A stretch of DNA of 64,000 nucleotides from Streptomyces sp. Je 1-79. GTDB taxonomy: Bacteria; Actinomycetota; Actinomycetes; Streptomycetales; Streptomycetaceae. The notes below the pieces were generated by a model that saw nothing but the letters and a program-made list of their open reading frames with translations, had not been told where the DNA came from and did not search any database. Both the position numbers and the translations under genes were made by a program. Location: positions 318,362 to 382,361 of the forward strand of contig NZ_JAMGSL010000003.1 of assembly GCF_025195125.1 (NCBI RefSeq), in the 5' to 3' direction. Below are positions 18,050-26,972 of the stretch, piece after piece (positions within the stretch are counted from its first letter, which is position 1; each line of letters opens with the position of its first letter).

Positions 18050-18943
18050 CTACGCGGACGGCTCCGGCGCCGTCACCTGCCGGTGCGCGATCTCCGCGAG
18101 CCGCGCCTGCCCGTCCCTGCTGGGGTGGAACCAGTCCCACGGGCTCAGCTGCGTGCCGTCGAAGCGGAAGCCGAACACGGCCCCGCCGTCGTACCGGCAG
18201 CGCCGGTCCTTCGCGCAGACCTCCGCCAGCACCGTGTTGTACGCCACCACCCGGTCCCGCACCAGCGTCCGCCGCCGCTCGGCCGACGCGCTCAGATCCT
18301 CCGCGTCGGCCAGCATCGAGGCGCAGATCCCCAGCTTCCAGACCTGGCGGCCCATCGGGCTGTCCTTCCCCTGCGACCAGAGCCGCTTCAGGTCCGGCAC
18401 GCTCGACACGTACACCTGCGCCTTCGGCGCGGTCTTCCGCAGCTCGGCGAGCGCCGCCTCGAAGTCCGCGCGGAACTCCTCGACCGGTGTCATCAGTGCG
18501 GTCCGGTCGCGGCAGGCGTCGTTCGCGCCCATCATCACCGCCACCAGCTCCGGCTTCCGGGCCCCCGCCCGCGCCATCTGCCCGGGCAGCTCCGCCATCC
18601 GCGCCCCGGTCCGCGCCAGGTTCCAGCTGCGGTCGGTGACGCCCTGCGCGCCGAGGAGCCGCAGGGCCAGGCTGTTGACGCCGGTGTCCGTGCCGGTCGC
18701 CCAGGACGCCTCGGGGCAGTCCGCCAGGACCTCGCAGGCGTCGAAGGCGCGGGTGATGGAGTCGCCGACGGCGGCGACGGAGGCGGGCGTACGGTCCCAG
18801 ACGGGCGTGGGCGTCGGTGTCGGCTCCGGCGGGGCCGTCACCCCGGGTCCGGCCGTCTCACACCCCGTCAGGGCGCCCGCGCACAGCAGCAGTGCGGCCC
18901 CCGCGGCGGCGACGGTGGTACGGAAACGGCGTCTGCCGCGCAT
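18050..18943 (-). CDS. SGNH/GDSL hydrolase lipoprotein
   Basis: A 297-residue exported esterase-type hydrolase. Residues 1-28 form a lipoprotein signal ending in the lipobox LTGC. The SGNH blocks are all visible: GDSIT with the nucleophile Ser near residue 61, the Gly of the oxyanion hole in the NLARTGARM block, GAND near 128, and DWFHPS with the catalytic Asp and His near the C-terminus. Substrates in this family include acyl or acetyl esters of lipids and polysaccharides. Start ATG 18943 follows GGAGGAGGGG. It reads into the aldose epimerase gene 11 bases on. Confidence 0.9.
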   Translation of the reverse strand: MRGRRRFRTTVAAAGAALLLCAGALTGCETAGPGVTAPPEPTPTPTPVWDRTPASVAAVGDSITRAFDACEVLADCPEASWATGTDTGVNSLALRLLGAQGVTDRSWNLARTGARMAELPGQMARAGARKPELVAVMMGANDACRDRTALMTPVEEFRADFEAALAELRKTAPKAQVYVSSVPDLKRLWSQGKDSPMGRQVWKLGICASMLADAEDLSASAERRRTLVRDRVVAYNTVLAEVCAKDRRCRYDGGAVFGFRFDGTQLSPWDWFHPSRDGQARLAEIAHRQVTAPEPSA

Positions 18944-19214
18944 GCCTCGGCCCCTCCTCCGGTGTCCGTTCGGCGTCCTGGCGGGTGAAAGCTTGGTGTC
19001 CACCCACCCCCGGACCGACCGTACGTCACCCCAAGGGCGGTGCGGCACGGTAGCTTTTCCCCCGTCGAACCAGAGGCACCTTTGCCAATCGGCTCCGGTA
19101 AATTACATCACGTCACATGCTGTCCCTTTTTCGGGGGTTTACGGAGTTTCACTCCCGATGCTGTTTACTGAGGCCGCTGGGAAAGGCGAACCTCGTCCCA
19201 CACTGGAGGTCCCG
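18944..19214. other. Divergent intergenic region upstream of SGNH and DUF3145 genes
   Basis: A 271-base gap of lower GC than its flanks. A minus-strand TACCGT (19047-19052) could be the -10 for the SGNH gene. The stretch 19080-19150 is AT-rich and may hold the DUF3145 promoter with a leader of 60 or more bases, but no good -35/-10 pair could be fixed. No coding potential was seen. Confidence 0.5.
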
Positions 19215-19709
19215 GTGACGACACGTGGAGTCCTGTACGTACACTCCGCACCGCGCGCGCTGTGCCCGCACGTCGAATGGGCGGTCGCGGGTGTCCTCGG
19301 TGCGAGGGTCCAGCTCGACTGGATCCGCCAGCCGGCGTCCCCCGGCACCTGGAGAGCCGAGTTCTCCTGGCAGGGCGAGACCGGCACCGCCTCCAAGCTC
19401 GCCTCCGCGCTGCGCGGCTGGCAGATGCTCCGCTTCGAGGTCACGGCGGAACCCTGCCCGACCGCCGAGGGCGAGCGCTACAGCGCCACCCCGGGACTGG
19501 GCATCTTCCACGCCGTCACCGGCATGCACGGCGACATCCTGATCCCCGAGGACCGCCTGCGGGCCGCCCTGGCCCGCTCCGTACGCGGCGAGACGGAGCT
19601 GGAGTCGGAGATCGCCAAGCTCCTCGGCAAGCCCTGGGACGACGAACTGGAGCCCTTCCGCTACGCAGGCGAGGGCGCCCCGGTCCGCTGGCTCCACCAG
19701 GTCGTCTGA
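19215..19709 (+). CDS. DUF3145 family protein
   Basis: A 164-residue cytoplasmic protein of the actinobacterial DUF3145 family, recognisable from its start MTTRGVLYVHSAPRALCPHVEWAVAGVLG. Its function is unknown. The chain is Trp- and Glu-rich, mixed alpha/beta, without membrane segments. GTG 19215 follows GGAGG at a 5-base distance. It converges on the fatty acid synthase operon. The conserved neighbourhood hints at a link with acyl metabolism, but nothing in the sequence proves that. Confidence 0.85.
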   Translation: MTTRGVLYVHSAPRALCPHVEWAVAGVLGARVQLDWIRQPASPGTWRAEFSWQGETGTASKLASALRGWQMLRFEVTAEPCPTAEGERYSATPGLGIFHAVTGMHGDILIPEDRLRAALARSVRGETELESEIAKLLGKPWDDELEPFRYAGEGAPVRWLHQVV

Positions 19710-19726
19710 CCCCCCGGACACGCCGA

Positions 19727-19753
19727 AGGCCCACTCCGTCATGGAGTGGGCCT
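19727..19753. terminator. Bidirectional hairpin between DUF3145 and fabF
   Basis: A perfect 11-bp stem (19727-19737 with 19743-19753) around the loop GTCAT lies between convergent stops. It probably closes both transcripts. Confidence 0.8.
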
Positions 19754-19768
19754 CGGGCGTGAGCGCGG

Positions 19769-21031
19769 TCAGATCGTGCGGAAGGCCAGCACCACGTTGT
19801 GGCCGCCGAAGCCGAACGAGTTGTTGATCGCGGCGATCGTGCCCTGCGGGAGCTCGCGCGGCTCGTCGCGGACGATGTCCGCGTCGACCGCCGGGTCCAG
19901 GTCGTCGACGTTGATCGTCGGCGGGGCCAGACGGTGGTGCAGCGCCAGGACCGTCGCGACGGTCTCGATGCCGCCCGCGCCGCCCAGCAGGTGACCCGTC
20001 ATCGACTTCGTCGCGGAGATCGCGACGTGGTCCAGGTCCTCGCCCAGCACCTTGCGCAGCGCCTTGATCTCGGCCACGTCGCCCTGCGGCGTGGACGTCG
20101 CGTGCGCGTTGAGGTGGACGACCTCGGCAGGCTTCAGGTCCGTCGAGTCCAGCAGGTTCTGCATCGCCGCGGCGATGCCCCGGCCGGTCGGCTCGGGCTG
20201 CGCGATGTGGTGGCTGTCGGCCGAGAGGCCCTGGCCCAGCACCTCGCAGTAGATCCGCGCGCCACGGGCCTTCGCGTGCTCCTCGGACTCGAGGATCACC
20301 ACGCCCGCGCCCTCGCCGAGCACGAAGCCGTCACGGCCCGTGTCGTACGGACGCGAGGCCTTCGTCGGCTCCTCGTTGTTCTTGGACATCGCCATCATGT
20401 TGGCGAACGCCGCGATCGGCAGCGGGTGGATCGCCGCCTCCGTGCCGCCGGCGACGACCACGTCGGCCCGGCCGGTACGGATCATCTCGACGGCGTAGCC
20501 GATCGCCTCGGCACCCGACGCGCACGCCGAGACCGGGGTGTGCACGCCCGCCCGGGCGTTCACCTCCAGGCCGACGTTGGCGGAGGGGCTGTTCGGCATC
20601 AGCATCGGCACGGTGTGCGGGGACACGCGGCGTACGCCCTTGTCCTTCAGCACGTCGTACTGGTCGAGCAGAGTCGTGACACCGCCGATGCCGGAGGCGA
20701 TGACGGAGCCGAGCCGCTCGGGCGCGATGCTCCCGTCCTCACCGGCCGGGGCGGTGTAGCCCGCGTCGGCCCACGCCTCACGGGCCGCGATCAGCGCGAA
20801 CTGCGCCGAGCGGTCCAGCTTGCGGGCGAGCGGGCGGGGCAGAACGTCGCCCGGGTCGACCGCGGCGAGGGCCGCGATCTGGACGGGCAGTTCGGCGAAG
20901 CGTTCGCCCTCGAGGGGCTTGACGCCGGAGCGTCCCGCGATCAGACCTTCCCAGGTCGATGCGGAGTCGCCACCCAGCGGTGTGGTTGCGCCGATACCGG
21001 TGACGACCACGGTGCGATTGGTCGAGCTCAC
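19769..21031 (-). CDS. fabF: Beta-ketoacyl-ACP synthase II
   Basis: A 420-residue condensing enzyme extending acyl-ACP with malonyl-ACP in type II fatty acid synthesis. The thiolase-fold triad is present: Cys170 in SACASGAEA, His in NAHATSTPQGD and His in KSMTGHLLGGAGG. It is the last gene of the operon fabD-fabH-acpP-fabF, 79 bases after acpP. GTG 21031 is preceded by GGAGAAAG. A longer in-frame start exists but lacks a site and would add non-conserved residues. Confidence 0.96.
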   Translation of the reverse strand: MSSTNRTVVVTGIGATTPLGGDSASTWEGLIAGRSGVKPLEGERFAELPVQIAALAAVDPGDVLPRPLARKLDRSAQFALIAAREAWADAGYTAPAGEDGSIAPERLGSVIASGIGGVTTLLDQYDVLKDKGVRRVSPHTVPMLMPNSPSANVGLEVNARAGVHTPVSACASGAEAIGYAVEMIRTGRADVVVAGGTEAAIHPLPIAAFANMMAMSKNNEEPTKASRPYDTGRDGFVLGEGAGVVILESEEHAKARGARIYCEVLGQGLSADSHHIAQPEPTGRGIAAAMQNLLDSTDLKPAEVVHLNAHATSTPQGDVAEIKALRKVLGEDLDHVAISATKSMTGHLLGGAGGIETVATVLALHHRLAPPTINVDDLDPAVDADIVRDEPRELPQGTIAAINNSFGFGGHNVVLAFRTI

Positions 21032-21110
21032 AGGAATTCTTTCTCCACGTGTGTGATGGTCGAAATACGGCGCCACCGCCGGGTGGCAGACCGAGTCAGC
21101 AGGGGCCGAA

Positions 21111-21359
21111 TCAGCCCTGGTGCTTCAGGATGTAGTCGGTCGCGTCGCCGACCGTCTTGAGGTTCTTGACGTCCTCGTCCGGGATCTTGACGTCGAAGCG
21201 CTCTTCGGCGGCGACAACGACCTCGACCATGGACAGGGAGTCGACGTCGAGGTCGTCCGTGAAGGACTTCTCGAGCTGGACGTCCTCGGTCGGGATGCCG
21301 GCGATCTCGTTCACGATCTCGGCGAGACCTTCGACGATCTCTTCCTGGGTGAAGGCCAT
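21111..21359 (-). CDS. acpP: Acyl carrier protein
   Basis: An 82-residue acidic four-helix carrier. Ser41 in the DVDSLS motif receives 4'-phosphopantetheine. It shuttles growing acyl chains among the Fab enzymes. It sits between fabH and fabF, as in the classical Streptomyces fatty acid synthase cluster. AAGGAG lies 8 bases before ATG 21359. Confidence 0.97.
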   Translation of the reverse strand: MAFTQEEIVEGLAEIVNEIAGIPTEDVQLEKSFTDDLDVDSLSMVEVVVAAEERFDVKIPDEDVKNLKTVGDATDYILKHQG

Positions 21360-21416
21360 GTTGGCGCTCCTTCTGTGATTGCTTCGGTAAGGGGCTTTCC
21401 GGAAGATCCGGAGTGC

Positions 21417-22487
21417 CTAGGGGAGAGTAACGACCGTCGCGGCGAAGACGAGACCCGCCCCGAAGCCGATGATGAGCGCCGTGTCGCCGCTCTTCGCCTT
21501 GCCGGTCGCCAGGAGCCGCTCCATCGCGAGCGGAATCGAGGCGGCCGAGGTGTTGCCGGTGGTTTCGACGTCACGCGCGACCGTGACGTGCTCCGGCAGC
21601 TTCAGAGTCTTCACCATCGAGTCGATGATCCGCATGTTCGCCTGGTGCGGAATGAAGACGTCAAGGTCGTCCGCCGAGATTCCGGCGGCGTCCAGCGCCT
21701 GCTGGGCGACCTTCGCCATCTCGAAGACGGCCCAGCGGAAGACCGCCTGACCCTCCTGCGTGATGGCGGGGAACTTGATCTCGCCCTGCTCGTTGAGGGG
21801 GAGCTTGGGGACGTCGCCGGTGGGGGTCCCCCCTGCTCGAGCGGAGTCGAGAGCTTGGGGGAGGAATTCGTTCCACGGGACGGTCTGCTTGATCGTCTCG
21901 GACTTGTCGCCCTCCGAACCCCACACGGTGGGGCCGATGTGCGGCACGTCGGAGGGGCCGACCACGACCGCGCCGGCGCCGTCGCCGAACAGGAAGGCCG
22001 TCGCGCGGTCCTCCAGGTCGGTCAGGTCGCTCAGCCGCTCGACGCCGATGACGAGTACGTACTCCGCCGAGCCCTCGACGATCATGCCCTTGGCGAGGGT
22101 CAGGCCGTAGCCGAAGCCCGCGCAGCCGGCGGAGATGTCGAACGCGGCCGGCTTGCCGGCGCCGATCTTGTCGGCGATCTCGGTGGCGACGGCCGGGGTC
22201 TGCTTGAAGTGCGAGACCGTGGAGACGATCACGGCGCCGATCTGCTCCGGGTCGATCCCGGCGTCGGCGATGGCCTTGCCGGAGGCCTCGACCGACATCG
22301 CGGTCACGGTCTCCTCGGGGGACGCCCAGTGGCGGGTGGCGATGCCGGAGCGCGAGCGGATCCACTCGTCGGACGAGTCGATCGTCTCGAGGATCACCTC
22401 GTTCGGCACGACCCGGGTGGGGCGGTAGCCGCCGACACCCATGATCCGTGCGTACGGGGCGCCCTTGCTGGGCTTGATCTTCGACAT
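21417..22487 (-). CDS. fabH: Beta-ketoacyl-ACP synthase III with an in-frame repeat insertion
   Basis: A 356-residue initiating condensing enzyme that joins acyl-CoA (acetyl or branched starters) to malonyl-ACP. Catalytic residues are intact: Cys122 in ISAGCAGFGYG, His in PHQANMRI and Asn in the TTGNTSAAS motif. The chain is longer than usual for FabH. Residues about 209-224 (PQALDSARAGGTPTGD) are encoded by a palindromic repeat that looks inserted in frame between the conserved QTVPWNEF and VPKLPLN segments. That position is a surface loop after the 190s region, away from the catalytic residues. It lies 16 bases after fabD. Confidence 0.95.
   Translation of the reverse strand: MSKIKPSKGAPYARIMGVGGYRPTRVVPNEVILETIDSSDEWIRSRSGIATRHWASPEETVTAMSVEASGKAIADAGIDPEQIGAVIVSTVSHFKQTPAVATEIADKIGAGKPAAFDISAGCAGFGYGLTLAKGMIVEGSAEYVLVIGVERLSDLTDLEDRATAFLFGDGAGAVVVGPSDVPHIGPTVWGSEGDKSETIKQTVPWNEFLPQALDSARAGGTPTGDVPKLPLNEQGEIKFPAITQEGQAVFRWAVFEMAKVAQQALDAAGISADDLDVFIPHQANMRIIDSMVKTLKLPEHVTVARDVETTGNTSAASIPLAMERLLATGKAKSGDTALIIGFGAGLVFAATVVTLP
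21816..21863. repeat. Streptomyces-type palindromic repeat inside fabH
   Basis: The core at 21822-21861 has GGGGGTCCCCC at one end, a CTCGAG-centred middle and AGAGCTTGGGGG at the other. From general knowledge of Streptomyces genomes, this CCCCCAAGCTCTCG...CTCGAGCAGGGGGGACCCC element recurs in intergenic DNA. Here it lies within coding sequence and keeps the frame. GAGCTTGGGG also occurs exactly at 21801-21810 and 21851-21860, 50 bases apart. Confidence 0.8.
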
Positions 22488-22503
22488 GCTCTACGGCTCC
22501 TTC

Positions 22504-23445
22504 TCAGGCTGCAGTGTGCTCGGCGACGAGCGTGCGGGCCGCGTCGAGGTCGTCGGGGGTCTTCAGGGCGACCGTCGCCACGCCCGGAAGCGCGCGCTTG
22601 GCGAGACCGGTCAGGGTGCCGCCGGGGCACACCTCGATCAGCGCCGTCGCGCCCAGGGCCTTGAAGGTCTCCATGCACAGGTCCCAGCGGACCGGGTTGG
22701 CGACCTGGCCGACGAGGCGCGCGATGACCTCCGCGCCCTCGGTGACGACCTGGCCGTCCTTGTTGGAGACGTAGCGCACCTGCGGAGCGGCGACCGTCAG
22801 CGACTTCGCGGCGGCCTCCAGCTTCGCCACCGCGGGCGCCATGTGGTGCGTGTGGAACGCGCCGGCGACCTTCAGTGCCACGACCCGGCGGACGCCCTCG
22901 GGCTTGTCCGCCTCCAGGGCGGCCAGCTGCTCCAGGGTGCCGGCGGCCACGATCTGGCCGGCGCCGTTGACGTTGGCCGGGGTCAGACCGAGCTTCTCGA
23001 GGTGCGGAACCGTCACTTCGGGGTCTCCGCCGAGCAGCGCGGACATGCCGGTCTCGGTGACCGCGGCGGCCTCGGCCATCGCCAGGCCACGCGTCCGTAC
23101 GAGACGCAGGGCGGCGGTGTCGTCGAGGACGCCGGCGAACGCGGCCGCGGTGATCTCGCCGACGCTGTGGCCCGCGACGGCGCCGGGGGCGCCCGCCGCG
23201 TCAGCGGCAGATGTGCCGAGCGCGGCGGCGGAGAGCAGGCCCGCGGCGACGAGCAGGGGCTGGGCGACGGCGGTGTCACGGATCTCGTCCGCGTCCGCTT
23301 TCGTGCCGTAGTGGACGAGGTCGAGCCCGATGGCCTCGGACCAGGCCGCCAGGCGGTCGGCGGCACCGGGGAGTTCGAGCCAGGGAGTCAGGAAGCCGGG
23401 CGTCTGGGCGCCTTGGCCGGGAGCGACGAGTACGAGCACCCTCAC
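22504..23445 (-). CDS. fabD: Malonyl-CoA:ACP transacylase
   Basis: A 313-residue transacylase that loads malonyl units from CoA onto ACP. Motifs: GQGAQ near residue 10, GHSVGE with the nucleophile Ser near 94, an Arg near 119, and the His of AFHTHHM near 205. First structural gene of the fab operon, 83 bases after fasR. Two GTG starts are possible, 23445 and 23439, two codons apart. I chose 23445 because the AGAGAG site lies upstream of it, and GAGG would abut the other directly. Confidence 0.96.
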   Translation of the reverse strand: MRVLVLVAPGQGAQTPGFLTPWLELPGAADRLAAWSEAIGLDLVHYGTKADADEIRDTAVAQPLLVAAGLLSAAALGTSAADAAGAPGAVAGHSVGEITAAAFAGVLDDTAALRLVRTRGLAMAEAAAVTETGMSALLGGDPEVTVPHLEKLGLTPANVNGAGQIVAAGTLEQLAALEADKPEGVRRVVALKVAGAFHTHHMAPAVAKLEAAAKSLTVAAPQVRYVSNKDGQVVTEGAEVIARLVGQVANPVRWDLCMETFKALGATALIEVCPGGTLTGLAKRALPGVATVALKTPDDLDAARTLVAEHTAA

Positions 23446-23528
23446 ACTCTCTCTTGGGGACGGCTCCAAGCGCCCGTGGGGACTAGGACGAAGAACCGTC
23501 GGGGGAATTGTTGGTGTTCGACAAAAGT

Positions 23529-24710
23529 CTAGGACTGCGAATCTCCGTCGGCCAAGCGCCCCAGGATGAGCGCGATTCGCAGCGTGAACGCGGAACGGAC
23601 ATCGGAGGGTGACCAGCCGGTGACGTCTGTCACACGTCGAAGCCGGTAGCGCACGGTGTTGGGGTGGACGAAGAGCATCCGTGCCGCGCCTTCGAGGCTG
23701 CTCGCCTGCTCCAGATAGACACTCAGTGTTTCCAGCAGAGCCGAGCCCGCTTCCTCCAGCGGTCTGTAGATCTCCTCCACCAGCTGCTCACGGGCCGAAG
23801 GGTCGGAGGCGATGGCACGCTCCGGAAGCAGATCGTCCGCCAGAACCGGCCGCGGGGCGTCCTGCCACGCCGTACACGCCTTGAGACCGGCCGCGGCGGC
23901 CTGCGCGGAGCGGGTCGCCGCGAGCAGGTCGGGGACGACGGGGCCCGCGACGACCGGGCCCGCGGCGTACGGCCCGATCAGCGCCTTCGCCACGGCGAGC
24001 GGGTTGTCGTTGCCGCCGGCGATGACGACGAGCCGGTTGCCGAGGACACCGGTGAGGACCTGGAGCTTGGCGTGCCGGGCGGCGCGGCGGATGGCCTCGA
24101 CGGTCAGCTCGCTGTCGCCGTCGGGGGCGGTGCCGAGGACGACGCAGACGTGGTCGGGGGAGTTCCAGCCGAGGGCGGCGGCGCGGGAGACGGCGCCCTC
24201 GTCGGCCTCGCCGGACAGGACCGCGTTGACGACGAGCGACTCCAGGCGCGCGTCCCAGGCGCCGCGTGCCTCGGCGGCCTGCGCGTAGACCTGGGCGGTC
24301 GCGAAGGCGATCTCCCGGGCGTAGACGAGGAGCGCCTCGCGGAGGATGGACTCGTCGCCGGGGGCGGCGACCTCCTCGATCGCCGTCTCCATGACCTCGA
24401 TGGTGGTGCGCACCATCTCGACGGTCTGGCGCAGTGTGATGGCGCGGGTCAGCTCGCGTGGAGCGGTGCCGAAGACGTCGGTGGAGATGGCCTGAGGCGT
24501 CTCCGGGTGCCGGAACCACTCGGTGAACGCGGCGATACCGGCCTGGGCGACCAGACCGATCCACGACCGGTTCTCGGGCGGCATCGCCCGGTACCACGGC
24601 AGCGTCTCGTCCATACGGGCAATGGCGTTGGCGGCGAGCCGGCCGGAGGACTGTTCGAGGCGCTTCAGGGTCGCGGAGTGCGGATGGGGGGCGTTCGTCG
24701 GTTCAGACAC
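23529..24710 (-). CDS. fasR: Fatty acid synthesis regulator FasR (PucR/CdaR-like)
   Basis: A 393-residue regulator with an N-terminal helical domain, a central GGDEF-like degenerate region and a C-terminal PucR-type helix-turn-helix (LFVHPNTVRYRLRRVTDVTG near residues 347-366). In S. coelicolor, FasR activates the fabD-fabH-acpP-fabF operon, and its position directly upstream of fabD here is the same. Its operator should lie in the 83-base gap 23446-23528. GTG 24710 is the start; a CACCCT -10-like box stands 7 bases ahead. Confidence 0.93.
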   Translation of the reverse strand: MSEPTNAPHPHSATLKRLEQSSGRLAANAIARMDETLPWYRAMPPENRSWIGLVAQAGIAAFTEWFRHPETPQAISTDVFGTAPRELTRAITLRQTVEMVRTTIEVMETAIEEVAAPGDESILREALLVYAREIAFATAQVYAQAAEARGAWDARLESLVVNAVLSGEADEGAVSRAAALGWNSPDHVCVVLGTAPDGDSELTVEAIRRAARHAKLQVLTGVLGNRLVVIAGGNDNPLAVAKALIGPYAAGPVVAGPVVPDLLAATRSAQAAAAGLKACTAWQDAPRPVLADDLLPERAIASDPSAREQLVEEIYRPLEEAGSALLETLSVYLEQASSLEGAARMLFVHPNTVRYRLRRVTDVTGWSPSDVRSAFTLRIALILGRLADGDSQS

Positions 24711-24825
24711 GGACTAAGGGTGCCTCATCGGGCCACCGATGTGTGTCCAGGGGGTTGGGGGCATGCGTTCCGCCGGGGCGGACGGGGTCCGGGGGAAGGC
24801 GGCCACGGCCGGCGGGGGCCGGGGA

Positions 24826-24831
24826 TACCGT
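24826..24831 (+). promoter_or_regulatory. -10 box TACCGT for the pirin gene
   Basis: TACCGT ends 6 bases before GTG 24838. No ribosome-binding site is present, so a leaderless transcript is likely. Confidence 0.5.
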
Positions 24832-24837
24832 AGGCCC

Positions 24838-25500
24838 GTGATTTCCGTACAGCGCGCCGGCGACCGCTATCCCGGGGGAGACGCCGGGGACGGTATCGAG
24901 ACCCGGCACGCCTTCTCCTTCGGGTCGCACTACGACCCCGACAACCTCCGCTTCGGTGCCGTGCTCGCCTGCAACGAGGAGCGGCTCGCGCCCGGCGCCG
25001 GGTTCGCCGAGCACCCGCACCGTCACACCGAGATCGTCACCTGGGTCGTCGAGGGCGAGCTGACCCACCAGGACACGGCCGCCGGACACACCACGGTCGT
25101 CCGGCCCGGCGACCTCCAGCGGCTCAGCTCCGCGGGGGGCGTACGGCACGAGGAGCGCAACGACGCCGACGTGCCGCTGGTCTTCGTCCAGATGTGGCTC
25201 GCCCCGCTGGAGCCGGGCGGCGACCCCGCCTACGAGATCGTCCGCGGTATCGCCGACTCCACTCCGTACGCCCTCCCGGAGGCGGCCGCGATGCTCCACG
25301 TCCGCCGCCTGGAGGCGGGCGAACGCACGGCCGTCCCGGACGCGGACCTCGTCTACGCGCACCTGGTGCGCGGCACGGTCCGCCTCGACGGCGAGGAGCT
25401 GTACCCCGGCGACGCGGCCCGCGTCACGGACGGGCGCGACCTCGCGGTCCTGGCCACGTCGGACGCGGAGATCCTCCTCTGGGAGATGCGCCGCGCCTGA
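24838..25500 (+). CDS. Pirin-family cupin protein
   Basis: A 220-residue bicupin. The first cupin carries the metal-binding pirin residues in HPHRHTEIVTWVVEGELTHQD (two His on either side of one Arg, a later His, then Glu). Bacterial pirins include quercetin-2,3-dioxygenase activity and a modulator of pyruvate dehydrogenase in Serratia. Which applies here is unknown. GTG 24838 matches the family start ISVQRAGDRY; a longer frame exists upstream but has no family resemblance. Confidence 0.85.
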   Translation: MISVQRAGDRYPGGDAGDGIETRHAFSFGSHYDPDNLRFGAVLACNEERLAPGAGFAEHPHRHTEIVTWVVEGELTHQDTAAGHTTVVRPGDLQRLSSAGGVRHEERNDADVPLVFVQMWLAPLEPGGDPAYEIVRGIADSTPYALPEAAAMLHVRRLEAGERTAVPDADLVYAHLVRGTVRLDGEELYPGDAARVTDGRDLAVLATSDAEILLWEMRRA

Positions 25501-25593
25501 CCGGCCCGGCCCCCGGGGAGCGGGGCGGCGCCTGAGCGGCCGAGCGGCACCACGCCGATCCCCCGGCCGGCCGCCCACCGGGTCCCGGTCGCG

Positions 25594-26781
25594 TCAGCGG
25601 CCGACCGCGCTCTTCGCCTGCCACTGCTCCCAGCTCAGGTTCCACGCGCCGTAGCCGTTGCCCTCGGCGACCGTGCCCTTCGTGTCCGCCCCGCGGATCT
25701 CGAACGGGTCGCCCGCGCGGACCTGTCCGTAGAACCACGCCGCGTCGGCGTCGCTCATGCCGATACAGCCCGAACTGCGGTTGGCGCGCCCGAAGTACGC
25801 CGCGTTCCACGGAGCCGCGTGGGCGTACATCCCCGACCAGGTCAGGCGCATCGAGTAGTCGACCATCTTGTCGTAGGCGTCCCCGAGCCCGACCGTCTCC
25901 GAGTTCATGTTGATCGTGCCCTCCTTCGCCATCAGCACCGCCGTACCCCGCCACGACCGCTTGTCGCCGCCGGGCGTCCCGCCCGACACGGAGATCGTGC
26001 GCACCGCGCGCCCGTCCCGCTCCAGCACCAACTTCTTGCGGTCCAGGTCCACTTTCACGACCTGCGCCGCGGCCCCGACGGTGAAGCCGGTCCGGTAGTC
26101 CCGTACGAACCAGCCGCCGCCCGAGTCCGTCCCGTCGAGCGTCGCGTCGAGCGTGACCTTCGTGCCCGGCTTCCAGTACTCCTTCGGCCGCCAGTCCACC
26201 CGGTCCCTGCCCGACCAGTCCTTCAGCCATCCCCACGACCCGACCGTGCCGTTCGAGGTCGTGACCTTGAGCTGCTTCTCCACCTCGGCCCTGTGGGTCA
26301 CCGGCCGGTCGAAGACGATCGACAGCGGCTGTCCGACCCCGACCGTCGTGTTCTTCCCGGGCGCCAGCGTCAGCTTGTTGACCTTCGACGCCTCGGCCGT
26401 CGTGAACGTCGACCGGGTCGTCGTCTCCTTGCCGCCCGCCGTACGGACGGTCGCCTCCACGCGGTACGAGGTGCCCGTCACCGCCTTCCGGTCCGAGACC
26501 CAGGTCGTCCCGTCCGCCCCGGTACGGCCGGCCAGCGCGTCTCCGTCCGCGTCGACGACCTTCACCGCCGTCAGCGTGCCGCCGGTCGCCGTGACCGTCA
26601 CGGTCCGTCCCGCCGCGGGGCTCGCGACGGTCACCTTCGCCGGCGTCTGCGCGGACTCCGCGCTGCCCTCGTCACGGGGCGCGCCCACCGCCCCCGCCGT
26701 GCAGGCGGTGAGGGAGCCGCAGAGCGCGAGGGCAACGAGCGCCGGACGTATTCGGGCGCGGGCTCGGGTGCGTACGGACAT
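25594..26781 (-). CDS. L,D-transpeptidase lipoprotein
   Basis: A 395-residue exported enzyme that forms 3-3 peptidoglycan cross-links. Residues 1-26 form a lipoprotein signal with lipobox LTAC. Ig-like domains span about 40-250, as in mycobacterial LdtMt2-type enzymes, followed by the YkuD catalytic domain (about 255-365). The catalytic His321 (YAHAAPW) and Cys339 (RSSGCIGMS) are present, with Ser in place of the usual His before Gly-Cys. A C-terminal extension ends in WNLSWEQWQAKSAVGR. ATG 26781 lies 10 bases after GGAGG. It is divergent from the FemX gene. Confidence 0.92.
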   Translation of the reverse strand: MSVRTRARARIRPALVALALCGSLTACTAGAVGAPRDEGSAESAQTPAKVTVASPAAGRTVTVTATGGTLTAVKVVDADGDALAGRTGADGTTWVSDRKAVTGTSYRVEATVRTAGGKETTTRSTFTTAEASKVNKLTLAPGKNTTVGVGQPLSIVFDRPVTHRAEVEKQLKVTTSNGTVGSWGWLKDWSGRDRVDWRPKEYWKPGTKVTLDATLDGTDSGGGWFVRDYRTGFTVGAAAQVVKVDLDRKKLVLERDGRAVRTISVSGGTPGGDKRSWRGTAVLMAKEGTINMNSETVGLGDAYDKMVDYSMRLTWSGMYAHAAPWNAAYFGRANRSSGCIGMSDADAAWFYGQVRAGDPFEIRGADTKGTVAEGNGYGAWNLSWEQWQAKSAVGR

Positions 26782-26972
26782 CACGGAAGCCTCCGGAGAA
26801 AAGTGCGGGATGCCCGGACTGTAGGACGCCGGAAGCACCTCGGAGGCTCTGTGACAAGGGCTGGTGAGGAACGGTCATCGTCCGGTCACACACGACGCGC
26901 GGCACGGTCAAGGACGGCTGTGAGCATCCTGTGCGCCCCACGACCGAGGGGCGGAACAAGGAGGCTCTCGTT

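Noticed and set aside
21816-21863. An intein or insertion sequence in fabH
   Set aside because: The element is under 50 bases, has no protein or terminal transposon features, and keeps the frame.
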